Source of the DNA: Anaerocolumna sedimenticola
GTDB lineage: Bacteria; Bacillota; Clostridia; Lachnospirales; Lachnospiraceae
Length of the DNA stretch: 64,000 nt
NCBI RefSeq assembly: GCF_009931695.1
Contig: NZ_CP048000.1
Coordinates: forward strand, 1,939,501 to 2,003,500
Direction of reading: 5' to 3'
Position numbers and translations under genes: made by a program. Positions within the stretch are counted from its first letter, which is position 1, and each line of letters begins with the position of its first letter. The notes under the pieces are model-generated. The model worked only from the letters and a program-made list of their open reading frames with translations. It did no database searches and was not told the DNA's origin. Shown here piece by piece: positions 53,626 to 62,867 of this stretch.

Positions 53626-54708
53626 TTAAAGCTTCCTTTCAATGAGCTGCAGATTTTTCTTAAGCCGTTCATCGAAAGGACTGATTTCAATTGCAGCTTC
53701 TGCGTGTTGTTTGGCCCTCTCATACATTCCAAGACGGTAACAGCTGATGGCGGCCAGGTCGTGGGGAGTATAATCCCAGCAATAGCCCATATTTACAAAA
53801 GATTTAGATTTTTCTTTGATTTTTAGTGCTTCTTCCGACATAAAAAATGCCATAGGCCAGTCGGTTTTCAGATATGCGGTTTTTGCACACTCAACATATG
53901 GATCACGCATATCCGGTGTTTCAGCAATTGCCCTAAAAAACCAGCTGTAAGCCTGTTTCAGATCTTTTAACTGGAAGTACGAATTTGCAATCCATCGCAT
54001 GGCGGCACAACGTTCCTCTTTCCACACTGAGGAAGGAAGGGTAAGATACCGCTTTAAAGTATCAATACATTTCAGCCATTCTCTGTTGTACATATATTCT
54101 CTTCCCAGGTAATAAGTGACACGGCTTCCTTCCGGATCTTCATCGACTGCCAGTTCCAAAAGAGGCAAATAGGATTTTCTGGATTTTGTATTGTCTGGGT
54201 AATGGTTCAGTACCATACCGTTTATAATTACGGTTTTTAGAGGCTCTTTGCCATAGTAGCTCAGCCATTCATGGACAGGGTGGATCCATTTAAACCCCTG
54301 TCTCACATGTATTTTGGAATAATACATCTGGATATCGGGAGAGCCGTCCGGTTTTAAACTCCAGTTGTAGATGTACTTACCGGATTTGGCATCCGGTGTC
54401 CAGGACTGTTCCAGATGTGTTCTCCAGCCTTTTTCAAATAGTTCATCAAGATCCGTACAGACACAGATATCAACATCAGCAGGAACATGGTCCAGCGACA
54501 GATTACGTGCGGTGTCAAATCGCCAGGGATTAATTTGTTCTACATAAACATAAGCTCCTCTGCTTAACAATTTTTCTGTGGTTTTGTCATTGGAACCCGT
54601 ATCGGTTACTACGATAAGGTCGGCTTCACTCATGGAATCCATCCATCGGTCTACAAATTTCTCCTCGTTTTTGCAGATCGCATAGACACATACTTTATAC
54701 TTATTCAT
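53626..54708 (-). CDS. Glycosyltransferase family 2 protein with TPR-like repeats, copy A
   Basis: A 360-residue protein. Residues 1-90 form the GT-A nucleotide-sugar domain (VCVYAICKNEEKFVDRW; VVTDTGSNDKT; the DxD-like CTDLDELF near 85-92). Residues about 190-360 are helical repeats (VTYYLGREYMYNREWLKCI; MRWIANSYFQLKDLKQAYSW; CYRLGMYERAKQHAEAAI) typical of TPR. It would add a sugar to a protein or surface polymer. The start at 54708 follows GGAG and overlaps the end of the upstream paralogue by eight bases, so both are translated from one message. Confidence 0.85.
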   Translation of the reverse strand: MNKYKVCVYAICKNEEKFVDRWMDSMSEADLIVVTDTGSNDKTTEKLLSRGAYVYVEQINPWRFDTARNLSLDHVPADVDICVCTDLDELFEKGWRTHLEQSWTPDAKSGKYIYNWSLKPDGSPDIQMYYSKIHVRQGFKWIHPVHEWLSYYGKEPLKTVIINGMVLNHYPDNTKSRKSYLPLLELAVDEDPEGSRVTYYLGREYMYNREWLKCIDTLKRYLTLPSSVWKEERCAAMRWIANSYFQLKDLKQAYSWFFRAIAETPDMRDPYVECAKTAYLKTDWPMAFFMSEEALKIKEKSKSFVNMGYCWDYTPHDLAAISCYRLGMYERAKQHAEAAIEISPFDERLKKNLQLIERKL

Positions 54709-55809
54709 GAGAGGACTCCAAAGCCGCATTATATTTTATATCTATCAATTCCAGATTTCTTTTTAGACGGATATCATCTGGCTCCATCTTAATAGCGATT
54801 AGCGCATAATTATGAGCTTTTTCATACATTCCAAGTCGGTAACAGCAGATGGCTGCCAAATCATAAAGCTCATAACCCCAAGAGTCGGTTTCGAGGAGAT
54901 AACTGCCTGTTTTCTCGGTGATGGCCAAAGCTTTTTCCGTCATTAGGTGAACAAGGGGCCAATTATTTTCAAGATAGCCAAGTCTCGCCAAATACAGATA
55001 GGGTTCCCTTATATGCGGGCACTCGGCGATTGCTTTAAACAGCCAACTCTGTGCTTCCTTATAATCCCCTTAAGCTGATAGCATTTCGCTATAAAACGCA
55101 TGGAAGCAGAACGTTCCTCATCCCATTTTGCCGAGGGAAGACTTAGGTGCCGCTTAAGCTCTGGAATACATTTGTCATATTGACCATAATACATATATTC
55201 TCTGCCAAGCCAAAAGGCTGTCCTGTCATCCTGGGGATTTTCTTTCGCGGACAATTCCAGCAGAGGCAGGTATTGGGACCTGGGTTTGGTAAGATCAGGA
55301 CGGTGGTTTAATACCAAACCGGGTATTCGTACGATTGACTCTTCACCTTCACCGGTGTATTGCAATATCTCATGAACGGGATGTACCCAGTGAAAATTTT
55401 GGCGTCTATGGATTTTTTCCATAAAGGATTGCTTATTTGGGGTACCGTCCGGTTTCCGGTTCCATGTAAACGTATACATTGCCCTGGTATTACCTGGCTG
55501 CCACGCATCTTCCAGTTTTTCACGCCAGCCTTTTTCGAAAACCTCATCCATATCATTAGCAACACAGATATCCACATCCTCCGGAACGTGGTTCAAAGCA
55601 ATATTGCGGGCAGTATCAAACCGCCAGGGATCAATGGTTTCTGAATAGACGACAGCACCCCTTAAGCGGAGTTTTTCAACCGATTGATCCGTTGAACCGG
55701 TATCTGTCACCACAACCATATCAGCCTCATTAACTGAATCCATCCAGCGGTCTACAAACTGTTCTTCGTTTTTACATATGGCATAAACGCATATCTTATA
55801 TTTATTCAT
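54701..55809 (-). pseudogene. Glycosyltransferase family 2 protein with TPR-like repeats, copy B, frameshifted
   Basis: Paralogue of the next gene, with the same start (NKYKICVYAICKNEEQFVDRW), TDTGSTDQS and NDMDEVF, and the same helical repeats. The frame breaks at the CCCC run 55066-55069 (GGGG on the coding strand); after it the other frame continues GDYKEAQSWLFKAIAECP to the end at 54701 (ALESSHE). One added base gives 369 residues. The two genes share about half of their residues by eye, so they arose by tandem duplication and then diverged, which suggests successive or alternative transfer steps. Confidence 0.83.
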
Positions 55810-55850
55810 TTGATTTATACACCTCTGTCTTTCCTTAACAGTCTGATTTG

Positions 55851-55907
55851 AATCAGAGTATTATATTAATATAAAGGGAAGAAAAAAGCCGTATGAATAC
55901 TCTGATT
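55851..55907. repeat. Inverted repeat upstream of the glycosyltransferase pair
   Basis: AATCAGAGTATT (55851-55862) and AATACTCTGATT (55896-55907) pair perfectly across 33 bases, 42 bases upstream of copy B. It may be a regulator site or leader hairpin. Confidence 0.45.
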
Positions 55908-56042
55908 ATTTATATAATATGCGGAAAGAGATTTGGGTGTTAAAAAAGGATATTAAAAAATTAATTGAAAAACATGTTCTATTGTTATAAAATTTAACTA
56001 TGCGTTACAAGCTAAGGACAGAATTCATTCAAAGAAAAGTAA

Positions 56043-56116
56043 TGGATTGAAATGAATGGATTGAATGAATAGATTGAAATGAATAGTTGAAATGAATAGT
56101 TGAAATGAATAGATAG
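56043..56116. repeat. Short tandem repeats
   Basis: Five imperfect 13-14-base units built on GATTGAAATGAAT / AGTTGAAATGAAT follow each other ahead of the gene at 56150. Such arrays change copy number by slippage; here it lies 34 bases before the start codon. The rest of 55908-56149 is AT-rich spacer. Confidence 0.6.
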
Positions 56117-56149
56117 GTTATATGTAATAACAAAGGAAAGGATGGCCAT

Positions 56150-56752
56150 ATGGGAATATTCCAAAGTAAAAAAATCAAATTAGAGAAAGTTAATAATGAG
56201 GGCAAAGACCTTTATTTTATCGATTATTATAAATTGAATGAACCGGAGGGATTTTTAATCAATTTCATTCAGGATTACAGTGAAAATAAAAACAGTCTTT
56301 TAGTCGTTGATGCCGATAACTTTTATGTAAAAAAACATAAAGAAGCTGATAACAGAATAAATGAATTGAAGACAATACTTGATAATCATTGTATTCCCTT
56401 TAAGGAAGTAATATCTAAAAAAGAAGTTGACAATAAGATTTTCGGCATAAAAGTACAAAATTCAATAAAAGTAAATACTTCTAAGATTGGATTGACTGTA
56501 TCAGCGGACCAGCTCAGTAAAGTAAGCAATCTTATAAAAGACTATAGTGTATTTTATTATATTGCTTTTGATAATATGGATTCAGAAACACTTATAAACC
56601 AATTTCTTGATACCCGCGGTAATTATGATGAATTAAGCGAATTATACGAATCAGCTATATTTAATGATGCTTATTTCCGTCGCATGAGAGTATGCAGTAA
56701 GAAAGATATAAGCCAAGCCCTTGAATCGCTAATACAAAAATATCAAGGCTAA
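56150..56752 (+). CDS. Protein of unknown function
   Basis: A 200-residue, probably cytoplasmic protein without signal peptide or membrane segment; rich in Lys, Asp, Asn and Ile. AAAGGA precedes the ATG at 56150. Segments LLVVDADNFYVKKHKEADNR and FYYIAFDNMDSETLI alternate strand- and helix-like patterns, but I see no catalytic motif and do not recognise the family. It stands alone between the glycosyltransferases and a GNAT gene. Confidence 0.65.
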   Translation: MGIFQSKKIKLEKVNNEGKDLYFIDYYKLNEPEGFLINFIQDYSENKNSLLVVDADNFYVKKHKEADNRINELKTILDNHCIPFKEVISKKEVDNKIFGIKVQNSIKVNTSKIGLTVSADQLSKVSNLIKDYSVFYYIAFDNMDSETLINQFLDTRGNYDELSELYESAIFNDAYFRRMRVCSKKDISQALESLIQKYQG

Positions 56753-56830
56753 GCTTAAATCAAATATACAAAGCCAATTATCCTCCTATTTCGGTAATGG
56801 TGCAAATAACTTGTATGTGAGATAGATACC

Positions 56831-57694
56831 TTGTATAAGTATAACAATTATATTTATAGAATTCTTAATAAACAAGGAATAAAATTGAGGATTAAAAAAT
56901 ATATAAAGTTGTCTTTGGAAAAGTGGTATGAAAAGGGATTCTGGAATGATAAAACGATACCATATACCCTTTTTGACGGACAAAAGGCGGCGGCCAATAT
57001 TCTTGTTATCCAATATGAATTCAGTATGGAGGGTAAGACAAAAAAATATATTCAATTAAGTACGGTAATGACGGATAAAGAATACCGGAAACAAGGACTT
57101 TTGCGGTTTCTCATGGAGAAAGTATTAAAGGATTGGAAAGGGAATTGTGACGGTATGTATCTGTATGCTAATGATTCCGTCCTGGATTTTTATCCGAAAT
57201 TTGGTTTTAGGAAAGAAAACGAATTTCAGCGAATCCTACCATTAACAGGGAAAAACTTCGCCATGCGTAAATTAGACATGTCCAATCAGGATGATTTTAA
57301 TCGATTGCTTGGCTTGTGCAGACAGCCTAATCCTTTTTCCAGGATTGATATGAGTAAAAATTATGAGTTAGTTATGTTTCATGCCATGATGGACAAAAAA
57401 GACCATATCTATTATTTAGAGGAATATAATATAATTGTTTTAGCTAAACAACAAGAAAAAACTCTCATTTGCTATGATATATACGGTTATACAGATGTTT
57501 CGTTAACTGAGATTTTATCAAAAGTTGCAGATTTTTCATGTGAAAGAGCACAATTATTATTTACCCCCAAAAATCCGGAGACCGGAGTTACTTCTGTTTA
57601 TGAGGAAGAAGATACTACACTTTTTGTTTTGGGAGAACGCGATACTATATTTGCCGAGGATAAGGTAATATTACCGCTTACTTACAGGGCTTAA
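56831..57694 (+). CDS. GNAT-family acetyltransferase
   Basis: A frame of 287 residues whose middle is a GNAT acetyl-CoA domain: IQLSTVMTDKEYRKQGLLRFLMEKVL contains the strand-4/helix-3 acetyl-CoA loop (RKQGLL), followed by MYLYANDSVLDFYPKFGFRKENEF with the usual Tyr and Phe. A C-terminal domain of about 120 residues follows, as in some two-domain members. The start is uncertain: TTG 56831 has only a weak site, and the N-terminus does not look like that of the family, so an upstream frame error is possible. Substrate unknown. Confidence 0.75.
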   Translation: MYKYNNYIYRILNKQGIKLRIKKYIKLSLEKWYEKGFWNDKTIPYTLFDGQKAAANILVIQYEFSMEGKTKKYIQLSTVMTDKEYRKQGLLRFLMEKVLKDWKGNCDGMYLYANDSVLDFYPKFGFRKENEFQRILPLTGKNFAMRKLDMSNQDDFNRLLGLCRQPNPFSRIDMSKNYELVMFHAMMDKKDHIYYLEEYNIIVLAKQQEKTLICYDIYGYTDVSLTEILSKVADFSCERAQLLFTPKNPETGVTSVYEEEDTTLFVLGERDTIFAEDKVILPLTYRA

Positions 57695-57727
57695 TTAGTT
57701 GGAGAATACTATGGAAGGACTTTGTTG

Positions 57728-57768
57728 GAACATTTAGAAATAGTTAACGAGTTTATTTCTAAATGTTC
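57728..57768. terminator. Terminator after the GNAT gene
   Basis: GAACATTTAGAAATA and TATTTCTAAATGTTC pair perfectly with an 11-base loop and a TTTTTT tail. Confidence 0.85.
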
Positions 57769-57923
57769 TTTTTTCTACTGCTAAAATATACCAGTTAAAA
57801 ATAGTATTAAAGGCCCATTGGTGATATTTGCTTGCTTTTATATGCTGCCGATTGTATACTTAAAATGTAGTCCGTTTTGTAAAACACTGCATGTACTGTA
57901 CAGAACTTGCCAATGGGCAGGTT

Positions 57924-58052
57924 TTTTTATCTTATAGGAGATTATGTCCTATAAGATAAAAAAACCCTCCGGGCAAGATGCACACCTCGCGGAAAGGAAT
58001 TTATTGCTTCGCAATCCGCTCGGGCGCGAAAGTGTCAGCAGGCTGACACTTT
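57924..58052. repeat. Hairpin cluster upstream of the third sensor kinase
   Basis: TTTTTTTATCTTATAGGA and TCCTATAAGATAAAAAAA form a perfect 18-base stem (about 57925-57962); GCGGAAAGGAA... pairs with AATCCGC near 57995-58020; AAAGTGTCAGC and GCTGACACTTT (58029-58052) follow. GCCCATTGG (57813) and CCAATGGGC (57909) also pair across the preceding region. No gene is present; this is a structured leader or a nest of repeats. Confidence 0.5.
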
Positions 58053-58143
58053 GTTGTTTCATAGGATTCAGGTGTCTAAAGGTAAATTTAGCTGCCTTTC
58101 CCTCGAATACTACTATTTGTTTCTGAAAAGGATGATTCTAATT

Positions 58144-59985
58144 ATGAAAAAAAAATCATTTACCTTAACTGCTAAGATATTTCTGATTCTTATTATATTC
58201 GCTGTTATCCCTATGGATTTGATATTAATTTTTATGAAGAGTCGTTTTGAAAATTATATTATATCAGAATTAAATGCAAGAACGGCACAAACACTTACAA
58301 AAAGTGAAGAAGATTTACATGAGACATTTGATCGGCTGTCTAATTTATCAAGTATCATTGTGTCGAGTGAATTATTAAAAAATGAATTACAAAGTAAGGA
58401 TTCTTATTTCAAAAAATATAAAGTTTTTGATGATGTAGTTTATCAGATTATGCTGAACAGTGTTTTCGATGCTAATAAAGTACAAATAACCATTATTGAT
58501 AATAATCAGGATATTTATTCAAACTGGGAAAAGAATTATCATGACTATACTTTTTTGTTGGATAAAGAATTTGTTAAGCAAAGTCAAAACAATAAAGGGT
58601 ATGTACAATGGGCTGCATTTTCGGATGCTTTTATTTTAGAAGACAAAGAAACAGATAAATATATAGGATTATCCAGAAGTATACTTAATGAAACGGTAGT
58701 TGGGAATGAGATAGGTACTTTAATTATCAGCATAAGGCAGGATCAGATCAGCAAGGTCTTGGAGAAGTATGCAAATCCTGGTGATAGCATCTATGTGTGT
58801 GATGAAGACGGACAGATAATATTAAGATTAGACCAGGGAAATGGAATATTATCTGAAGCGGCAAGTATTATGCCAAAAGAATATTATCAAGATGTAGTAG
58901 AAGATAAAGTAAAGTCCATCAATGGTTCGGACTACTTATTGTGTAATTATAATATCGATGCAAAATGGACCATGAATGGAAAAGAATTGAAAGTATGTTA
59001 TTTTTCTGACTATCAGGATGTCATGAAGCAGTTTAGAGTCTTCACAAAACAAATGAACATCTTAGTAATGGCAGCTCTTATTATATTAATTATAGTAATC
59101 TATTTTATTGCAATTATGATTGTCAAACCAATAAAGCTATTGGCACACCATATGAATCAATATGATATGAATATAGATACCTCTTATAAAGAATTGAATG
59201 TAAAGAGAAATGATGAAATCGGCCATTTAAATCGTTCTTTTTATAATATGAATGAAAACATCAAAGAACTGTTTAAGCAAATTAAAGTGGAACAGAAAGT
59301 AAAAGAACAATATCGTATTGAGTTTCTAAAAGCTCAATTAAATCCACATTTCCTGTTTAATACCTTAGGTACTATCAGATGGATGGCTATTATTAAAAAG
59401 GCTGATAATATTGTAGAAATGATAGATGCTCTTGGTAATATGCTAAGATACAGTATGGGAAAAGGAGAGGAACTGGTATCCATTGAAGAAGAAATTGATA
59501 ATTTAAAAGGATATATTAAGATTCAGAATATGCGCTATGGAAATTTATGTGAAACGCGAATCCTGGTACCAGATAGTTTATTTCAATACAAAATAATACG
59601 ATTTATGCTTCAGCCTATCGTTGAAAATGCAATTGTACATGGTTTTGGGAAAAATAAAAAGGACAACATATTGACGATTAAAGCAGATACGATAGGAGAC
59701 TATTTACAAATAATCATTGAGGATAACGGAAAAGGGATAACGGATGAGCAAATGGTTCATATAAATCAGGAGAATTGTGAAAATAGTCCGGAGGATAGTC
59801 AATTAGAATATAAAAAATTTAATAAAATCGGTATTCATAATGTTAATGAACAAATAAAAATCAGATTTGGAAATATGTATGGCTTACATTTTGAACGAGC
59901 AAATGATAGCGGTACAAGTGTTATAATAAAATTACCTTTAATAAAAGAGGATGATGAGAATTATGAAGAACGTAATGATTGTTGA
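58144..59985 (+). CDS. YesM-like sensor histidine kinase
   Basis: A 613-residue membrane kinase. Membrane segments about 10-28 and 300-325, Cache-like sensor between, HAMP (IVKPIKLLAHHMNQY), phosphoacceptor His in QLNPHFLFNTLGTI, ATPase motifs VENAIVHGF and DNGKGIT. ATG 58144 is supported by AAAAGGA at 12 bases and by the start of the hydrophobic segment; the frame is open further upstream through repeats. It overlaps the response regulator gene. It probably senses sugar and controls the binding protein and permease genes downstream. Confidence 0.92.
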   Translation: MKKKSFTLTAKIFLILIIFAVIPMDLILIFMKSRFENYIISELNARTAQTLTKSEEDLHETFDRLSNLSSIIVSSELLKNELQSKDSYFKKYKVFDDVVYQIMLNSVFDANKVQITIIDNNQDIYSNWEKNYHDYTFLLDKEFVKQSQNNKGYVQWAAFSDAFILEDKETDKYIGLSRSILNETVVGNEIGTLIISIRQDQISKVLEKYANPGDSIYVCDEDGQIILRLDQGNGILSEAASIMPKEYYQDVVEDKVKSINGSDYLLCNYNIDAKWTMNGKELKVCYFSDYQDVMKQFRVFTKQMNILVMAALIILIIVIYFIAIMIVKPIKLLAHHMNQYDMNIDTSYKELNVKRNDEIGHLNRSFYNMNENIKELFKQIKVEQKVKEQYRIEFLKAQLNPHFLFNTLGTIRWMAIIKKADNIVEMIDALGNMLRYSMGKGEELVSIEEEIDNLKGYIKIQNMRYGNLCETRILVPDSLFQYKIIRFMLQPIVENAIVHGFGKNKKDNILTIKADTIGDYLQIIIEDNGKGITDEQMVHINQENCENSPEDSQLEYKKFNKIGIHNVNEQIKIRFGNMYGLHFERANDSGTSVIIKLPLIKEDDENYEERNDC

Positions 59986-61249
59986 TGATGAGATTATGGT
60001 GCGGCTAGGTATGCAGTCAATAATTGATTGGGAAGAACAAGGATATCAGGTAGTTGCCGAAGCGGAAAACGGTCAAGATGCATTGGAAAAAATTGAAATA
60101 TATCATCCGGATTTAATCTTTACCGATTTAGTAATGGATAAAATGGATGGTTTTCGATTAATCGAGGAATGCAAAGAAAAATATAACAATATACAATTTG
60201 TTATATTGAGCAATCATAATGATTTTAATAATGTGAGAAAAGCATTGCAATTAGGCGCATTAGATTATGTATTTAAATTAACCATCAATAAAGAAGAGAT
60301 ATTAAAAATACTGGGGGAAGTGAATCAGAAGTTAGGAAAATCATTAAATAATGAAATGGAAAGTGTCGTTCGTAAAAACAGACAAGCAATAAAAAGTACA
60401 TTGATAAAAATGCTGGCTGAAAAAACATATATAGATAGAGATGAGATATTAAGAGAATTGAATATTGTTAACGTTAGATTCCCTTTTGACAAACCATACA
60501 TAGTAATGATAGTTGGAATAGATGATTTTACAAGGGAAGTATTAACCGGAAAAATCACCAGCATTCAGTTAACCAAATTTTCAATGGAAAATATGATCAC
60601 TGAGATTTTAGAAGATCAGTTTAATATTGTAGGATTTAACTATGATGCGGATGATGTGTTATATTTGATTGAAACGGAAGGATTTGACGATCAGGGAAAG
60701 ATTTATAGTGAATTAAATCAAAAATTTCAAATCATTTTTGAATATCTAAAAAGATATTTTGATATTAATGTAACCGGAGTTATCAGTAAAATTTATAACA
60801 ACATTGAAGGAATTCATTATGCTGTAAATGAATGTAAAAATGCATTATACCAAAGACTGCCGGGTGAATGTGGAAAATTACATTTCTGTGATGATAATTT
60901 ACGAAGTGAAATCAGGATTATTAAAGAATATATAAATGAACATCTGAATGAAAATTTAAGCATAGAGATTGCAGCCAGAGAAATAAATATGAGCCAGAGT
61001 TATTTTTCACATGTGTTTAAAGACAATATGAAAATGGGATTTACGGATTATGTTAATCGTACAAGAATTATGCGTGCCTGTGAACTACTGCAGAATCAAA
61101 ATATAAAGATTAACGAAGTTGCCTTATTAGTAGGAATTGAAAACTATAACTATTTTAGTATCTTATTTAAGAAAATTATTGGCATTGCTCCCAATGTATA
61201 CCGTAAAAATATTATTGAAAAAACAGAAGAAATAGGAGAAAGTATCTAA
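59963..61249 (+). CDS. YesN-type response regulator
   Basis: A 428-residue regulator. Receiver domain 1-120 with DDE8-10 and phosphoacceptor Asp55 (FTDLVMDKMDG), though the usual Lys-Pro after strand 5 reads FKLTINK (Lys kept, Pro lost); middle region; AraC helix-turn-helix (about 320-425; IEIAAREINMSQSYFSHVFK, IENYNYFSILFKKIIGIAPNVY). ATG 59963 is chosen by alignment of MKNVMIVDDE with other receivers; ATG 59951 is closer to AGAGG. It overlaps the kinase end and would activate the transporter that follows. Confidence 0.9.
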   Translation: MKNVMIVDDEIMVRLGMQSIIDWEEQGYQVVAEAENGQDALEKIEIYHPDLIFTDLVMDKMDGFRLIEECKEKYNNIQFVILSNHNDFNNVRKALQLGALDYVFKLTINKEEILKILGEVNQKLGKSLNNEMESVVRKNRQAIKSTLIKMLAEKTYIDRDEILRELNIVNVRFPFDKPYIVMIVGIDDFTREVLTGKITSIQLTKFSMENMITEILEDQFNIVGFNYDADDVLYLIETEGFDDQGKIYSELNQKFQIIFEYLKRYFDINVTGVISKIYNNIEGIHYAVNECKNALYQRLPGECGKLHFCDDNLRSEIRIIKEYINEHLNENLSIEIAAREINMSQSYFSHVFKDNMKMGFTDYVNRTRIMRACELLQNQNIKINEVALLVGIENYNYFSILFKKIIGIAPNVYRKNIIEKTEEIGESI

Positions 61250-61428
61250 AATATACTTACATCAAAAAATAATGATGATATTTCAAAATAAAGTGATAAT
61301 AAATAAATTGTTGCTTCTTTAAAAAGTATTATTGTATAGGAAAATAGCAATTTACTTAATGGAGAATTGAAGATTGTGACTATATAATCAAACTGTATTT
61401 AAAATAATCCATCGGGAGGAGATACAAG

Positions 61429-62802
61429 ATGAAACGTAAATTGGTTTCAATTATTTTGGTAGCAGTTCTGTGCACTTCATTACTAGCGGGTTGTGGGGCA
61501 AAAAAAGAAACAGCAGGAACAAATGTTACTGCAGATGATGCAGCAGACAATAAGAGTAGCAACAAAGATATGGTGACAATTAGATTTTGGGGCGGTGTAC
61601 CGCCGGAAACAGGTCCGCAGGATGTTGTTGACCGTTTTAATGAAGAATATAAAGATAAAGGTATTCAAGTAGAGTATGAGAGGTATGTAAATGATGATCA
61701 AGGAAATTTAAAACTTGAAACAAGCCTTTTAGCCGGAAGCGATATTGATGTATACGTATCTTACGGTACTTATAAGATGCAGAAGAGAGCAGAAGGCGGA
61801 ATGGCGCTTGACCTTTCAGAATTAATGACCAGAGATAATTTTGATTATGAAGGCATGTTTGGCAGTGACGTGAAAGCAGATTATATTAATGGTAAACCGT
61901 ATTCAATAGCAAGTGTTATTACAAAAGGTACACTTCTCTTAAATAAAGATATGTTTGATGCTGCCGGAATTGCAATTCCTACGGAATGGACTTTTGATGA
62001 ATTTAGAGAGGTATGTAAAAAGTTAACCAAAGGCGAAGGCCAGGATAAAGTATATGGTATGTTCTGGAACACTCAGCAAAACATTACTGAATATTGGCTG
62101 TATCTGGCAATGCAGACTTTAGGCGGTAATCCTTTATACAAAGAAGGCGGTAAAGAAACTAATTTTGATAATGATGTTCTTAAGAAAACAGCTGAATTAG
62201 TATACAATACAATGAATGTTGACAAAACAGCACCTACCCATGTGGACAGCATAACACAAAAATTAACTCAGGAAAGTATGTTTTTAACAGGACATTCGGC
62301 TATGATAGTTGGAAATTGGGCAATTCGCAGCGTAAAAGATAAAGAGCAATATCCCCATGATTTTGTTACTGCATATGCACCTTATCCGGTTATTTCGAAA
62401 GACCAGAGAAATTATGTATATGGTGGTTTAGGCGATGAGATCAGTATTAATCCCAAATCAGAAAATGTTGATGCCGCTTGGGAATTTGTGAAATGGTATA
62501 CGCAAGATGGTGTGTCATCAATGGCAGCAGGCGGACGTATTGCATTGTGTAATAAAGTGGACAAGAATGTATTAGCTGAATCGTTCTCAAAAGGTGCAGA
62601 GGATTTAATAGATATGGATTCTGCAAAAGCTCTCGTTTTCCCGGTAGGAGGTGAAAAACTTACGATACCGACGATAACAACCAGCTTACCGGAGATACAG
62701 AAGATACTGGCAGAAGAAACAGAAGCTTATTTTACAGATCAAAAGGATCTTGATACAGCATTTGCGGATGCAAAATCCAGATCAGATGAATTATTAAAAT
62801 AG
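61429..62802 (+). CDS. Extracellular sugar-binding lipoprotein (family 1)
   Basis: A 457-residue binding component of the transporter whose first permease begins at 63824. Signal peptide with lipobox SLLAGC (Cys22), short Asn/Asp/Ser linker, then the family 1 fold (VTIRFWGGVPPETGPQDVVDRFN, quoted in part: IRFWGGVPPETGPQ; LLAGSDIDVYVSYGTYK; MFLTGHSAMIVGNWAI). It catches an oligosaccharide outside the cell. GGGAGGAG precedes the ATG, and a terminator-like hairpin follows at 62803, which would leave it more abundant than downstream products. The ligand is unknown; an esterase nearby hints at an acetylated glycan. Confidence 0.9.
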   Translation: MKRKLVSIILVAVLCTSLLAGCGAKKETAGTNVTADDAADNKSSNKDMVTIRFWGGVPPETGPQDVVDRFNEEYKDKGIQVEYERYVNDDQGNLKLETSLLAGSDIDVYVSYGTYKMQKRAEGGMALDLSELMTRDNFDYEGMFGSDVKADYINGKPYSIASVITKGTLLLNKDMFDAAGIAIPTEWTFDEFREVCKKLTKGEGQDKVYGMFWNTQQNITEYWLYLAMQTLGGNPLYKEGGKETNFDNDVLKKTAELVYNTMNVDKTAPTHVDSITQKLTQESMFLTGHSAMIVGNWAIRSVKDKEQYPHDFVTAYAPYPVISKDQRNYVYGGLGDEISINPKSENVDAAWEFVKWYTQDGVSSMAAGGRIALCNKVDKNVLAESFSKGAEDLIDMDSAKALVFPVGGEKLTIPTITTSLPEIQKILAEETEAYFTDQKDLDTAFADAKSRSDELLK

Positions 62803-62830
62803 AAAAAAGGGAGGGGGTTCCCTCCTTTTT
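62803..62830. terminator. Hairpin after the binding-protein gene
   Basis: AAAAAAGGGAGG pairs with CCTCCTTTTT around a small GC-rich loop. It stands right after the stop codon and would partly or fully end transcription. Confidence 0.8.
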
Positions 62831-62867
62831 CTATTTTCACGAGAATCTTACAGAAAGGAAAATAACT

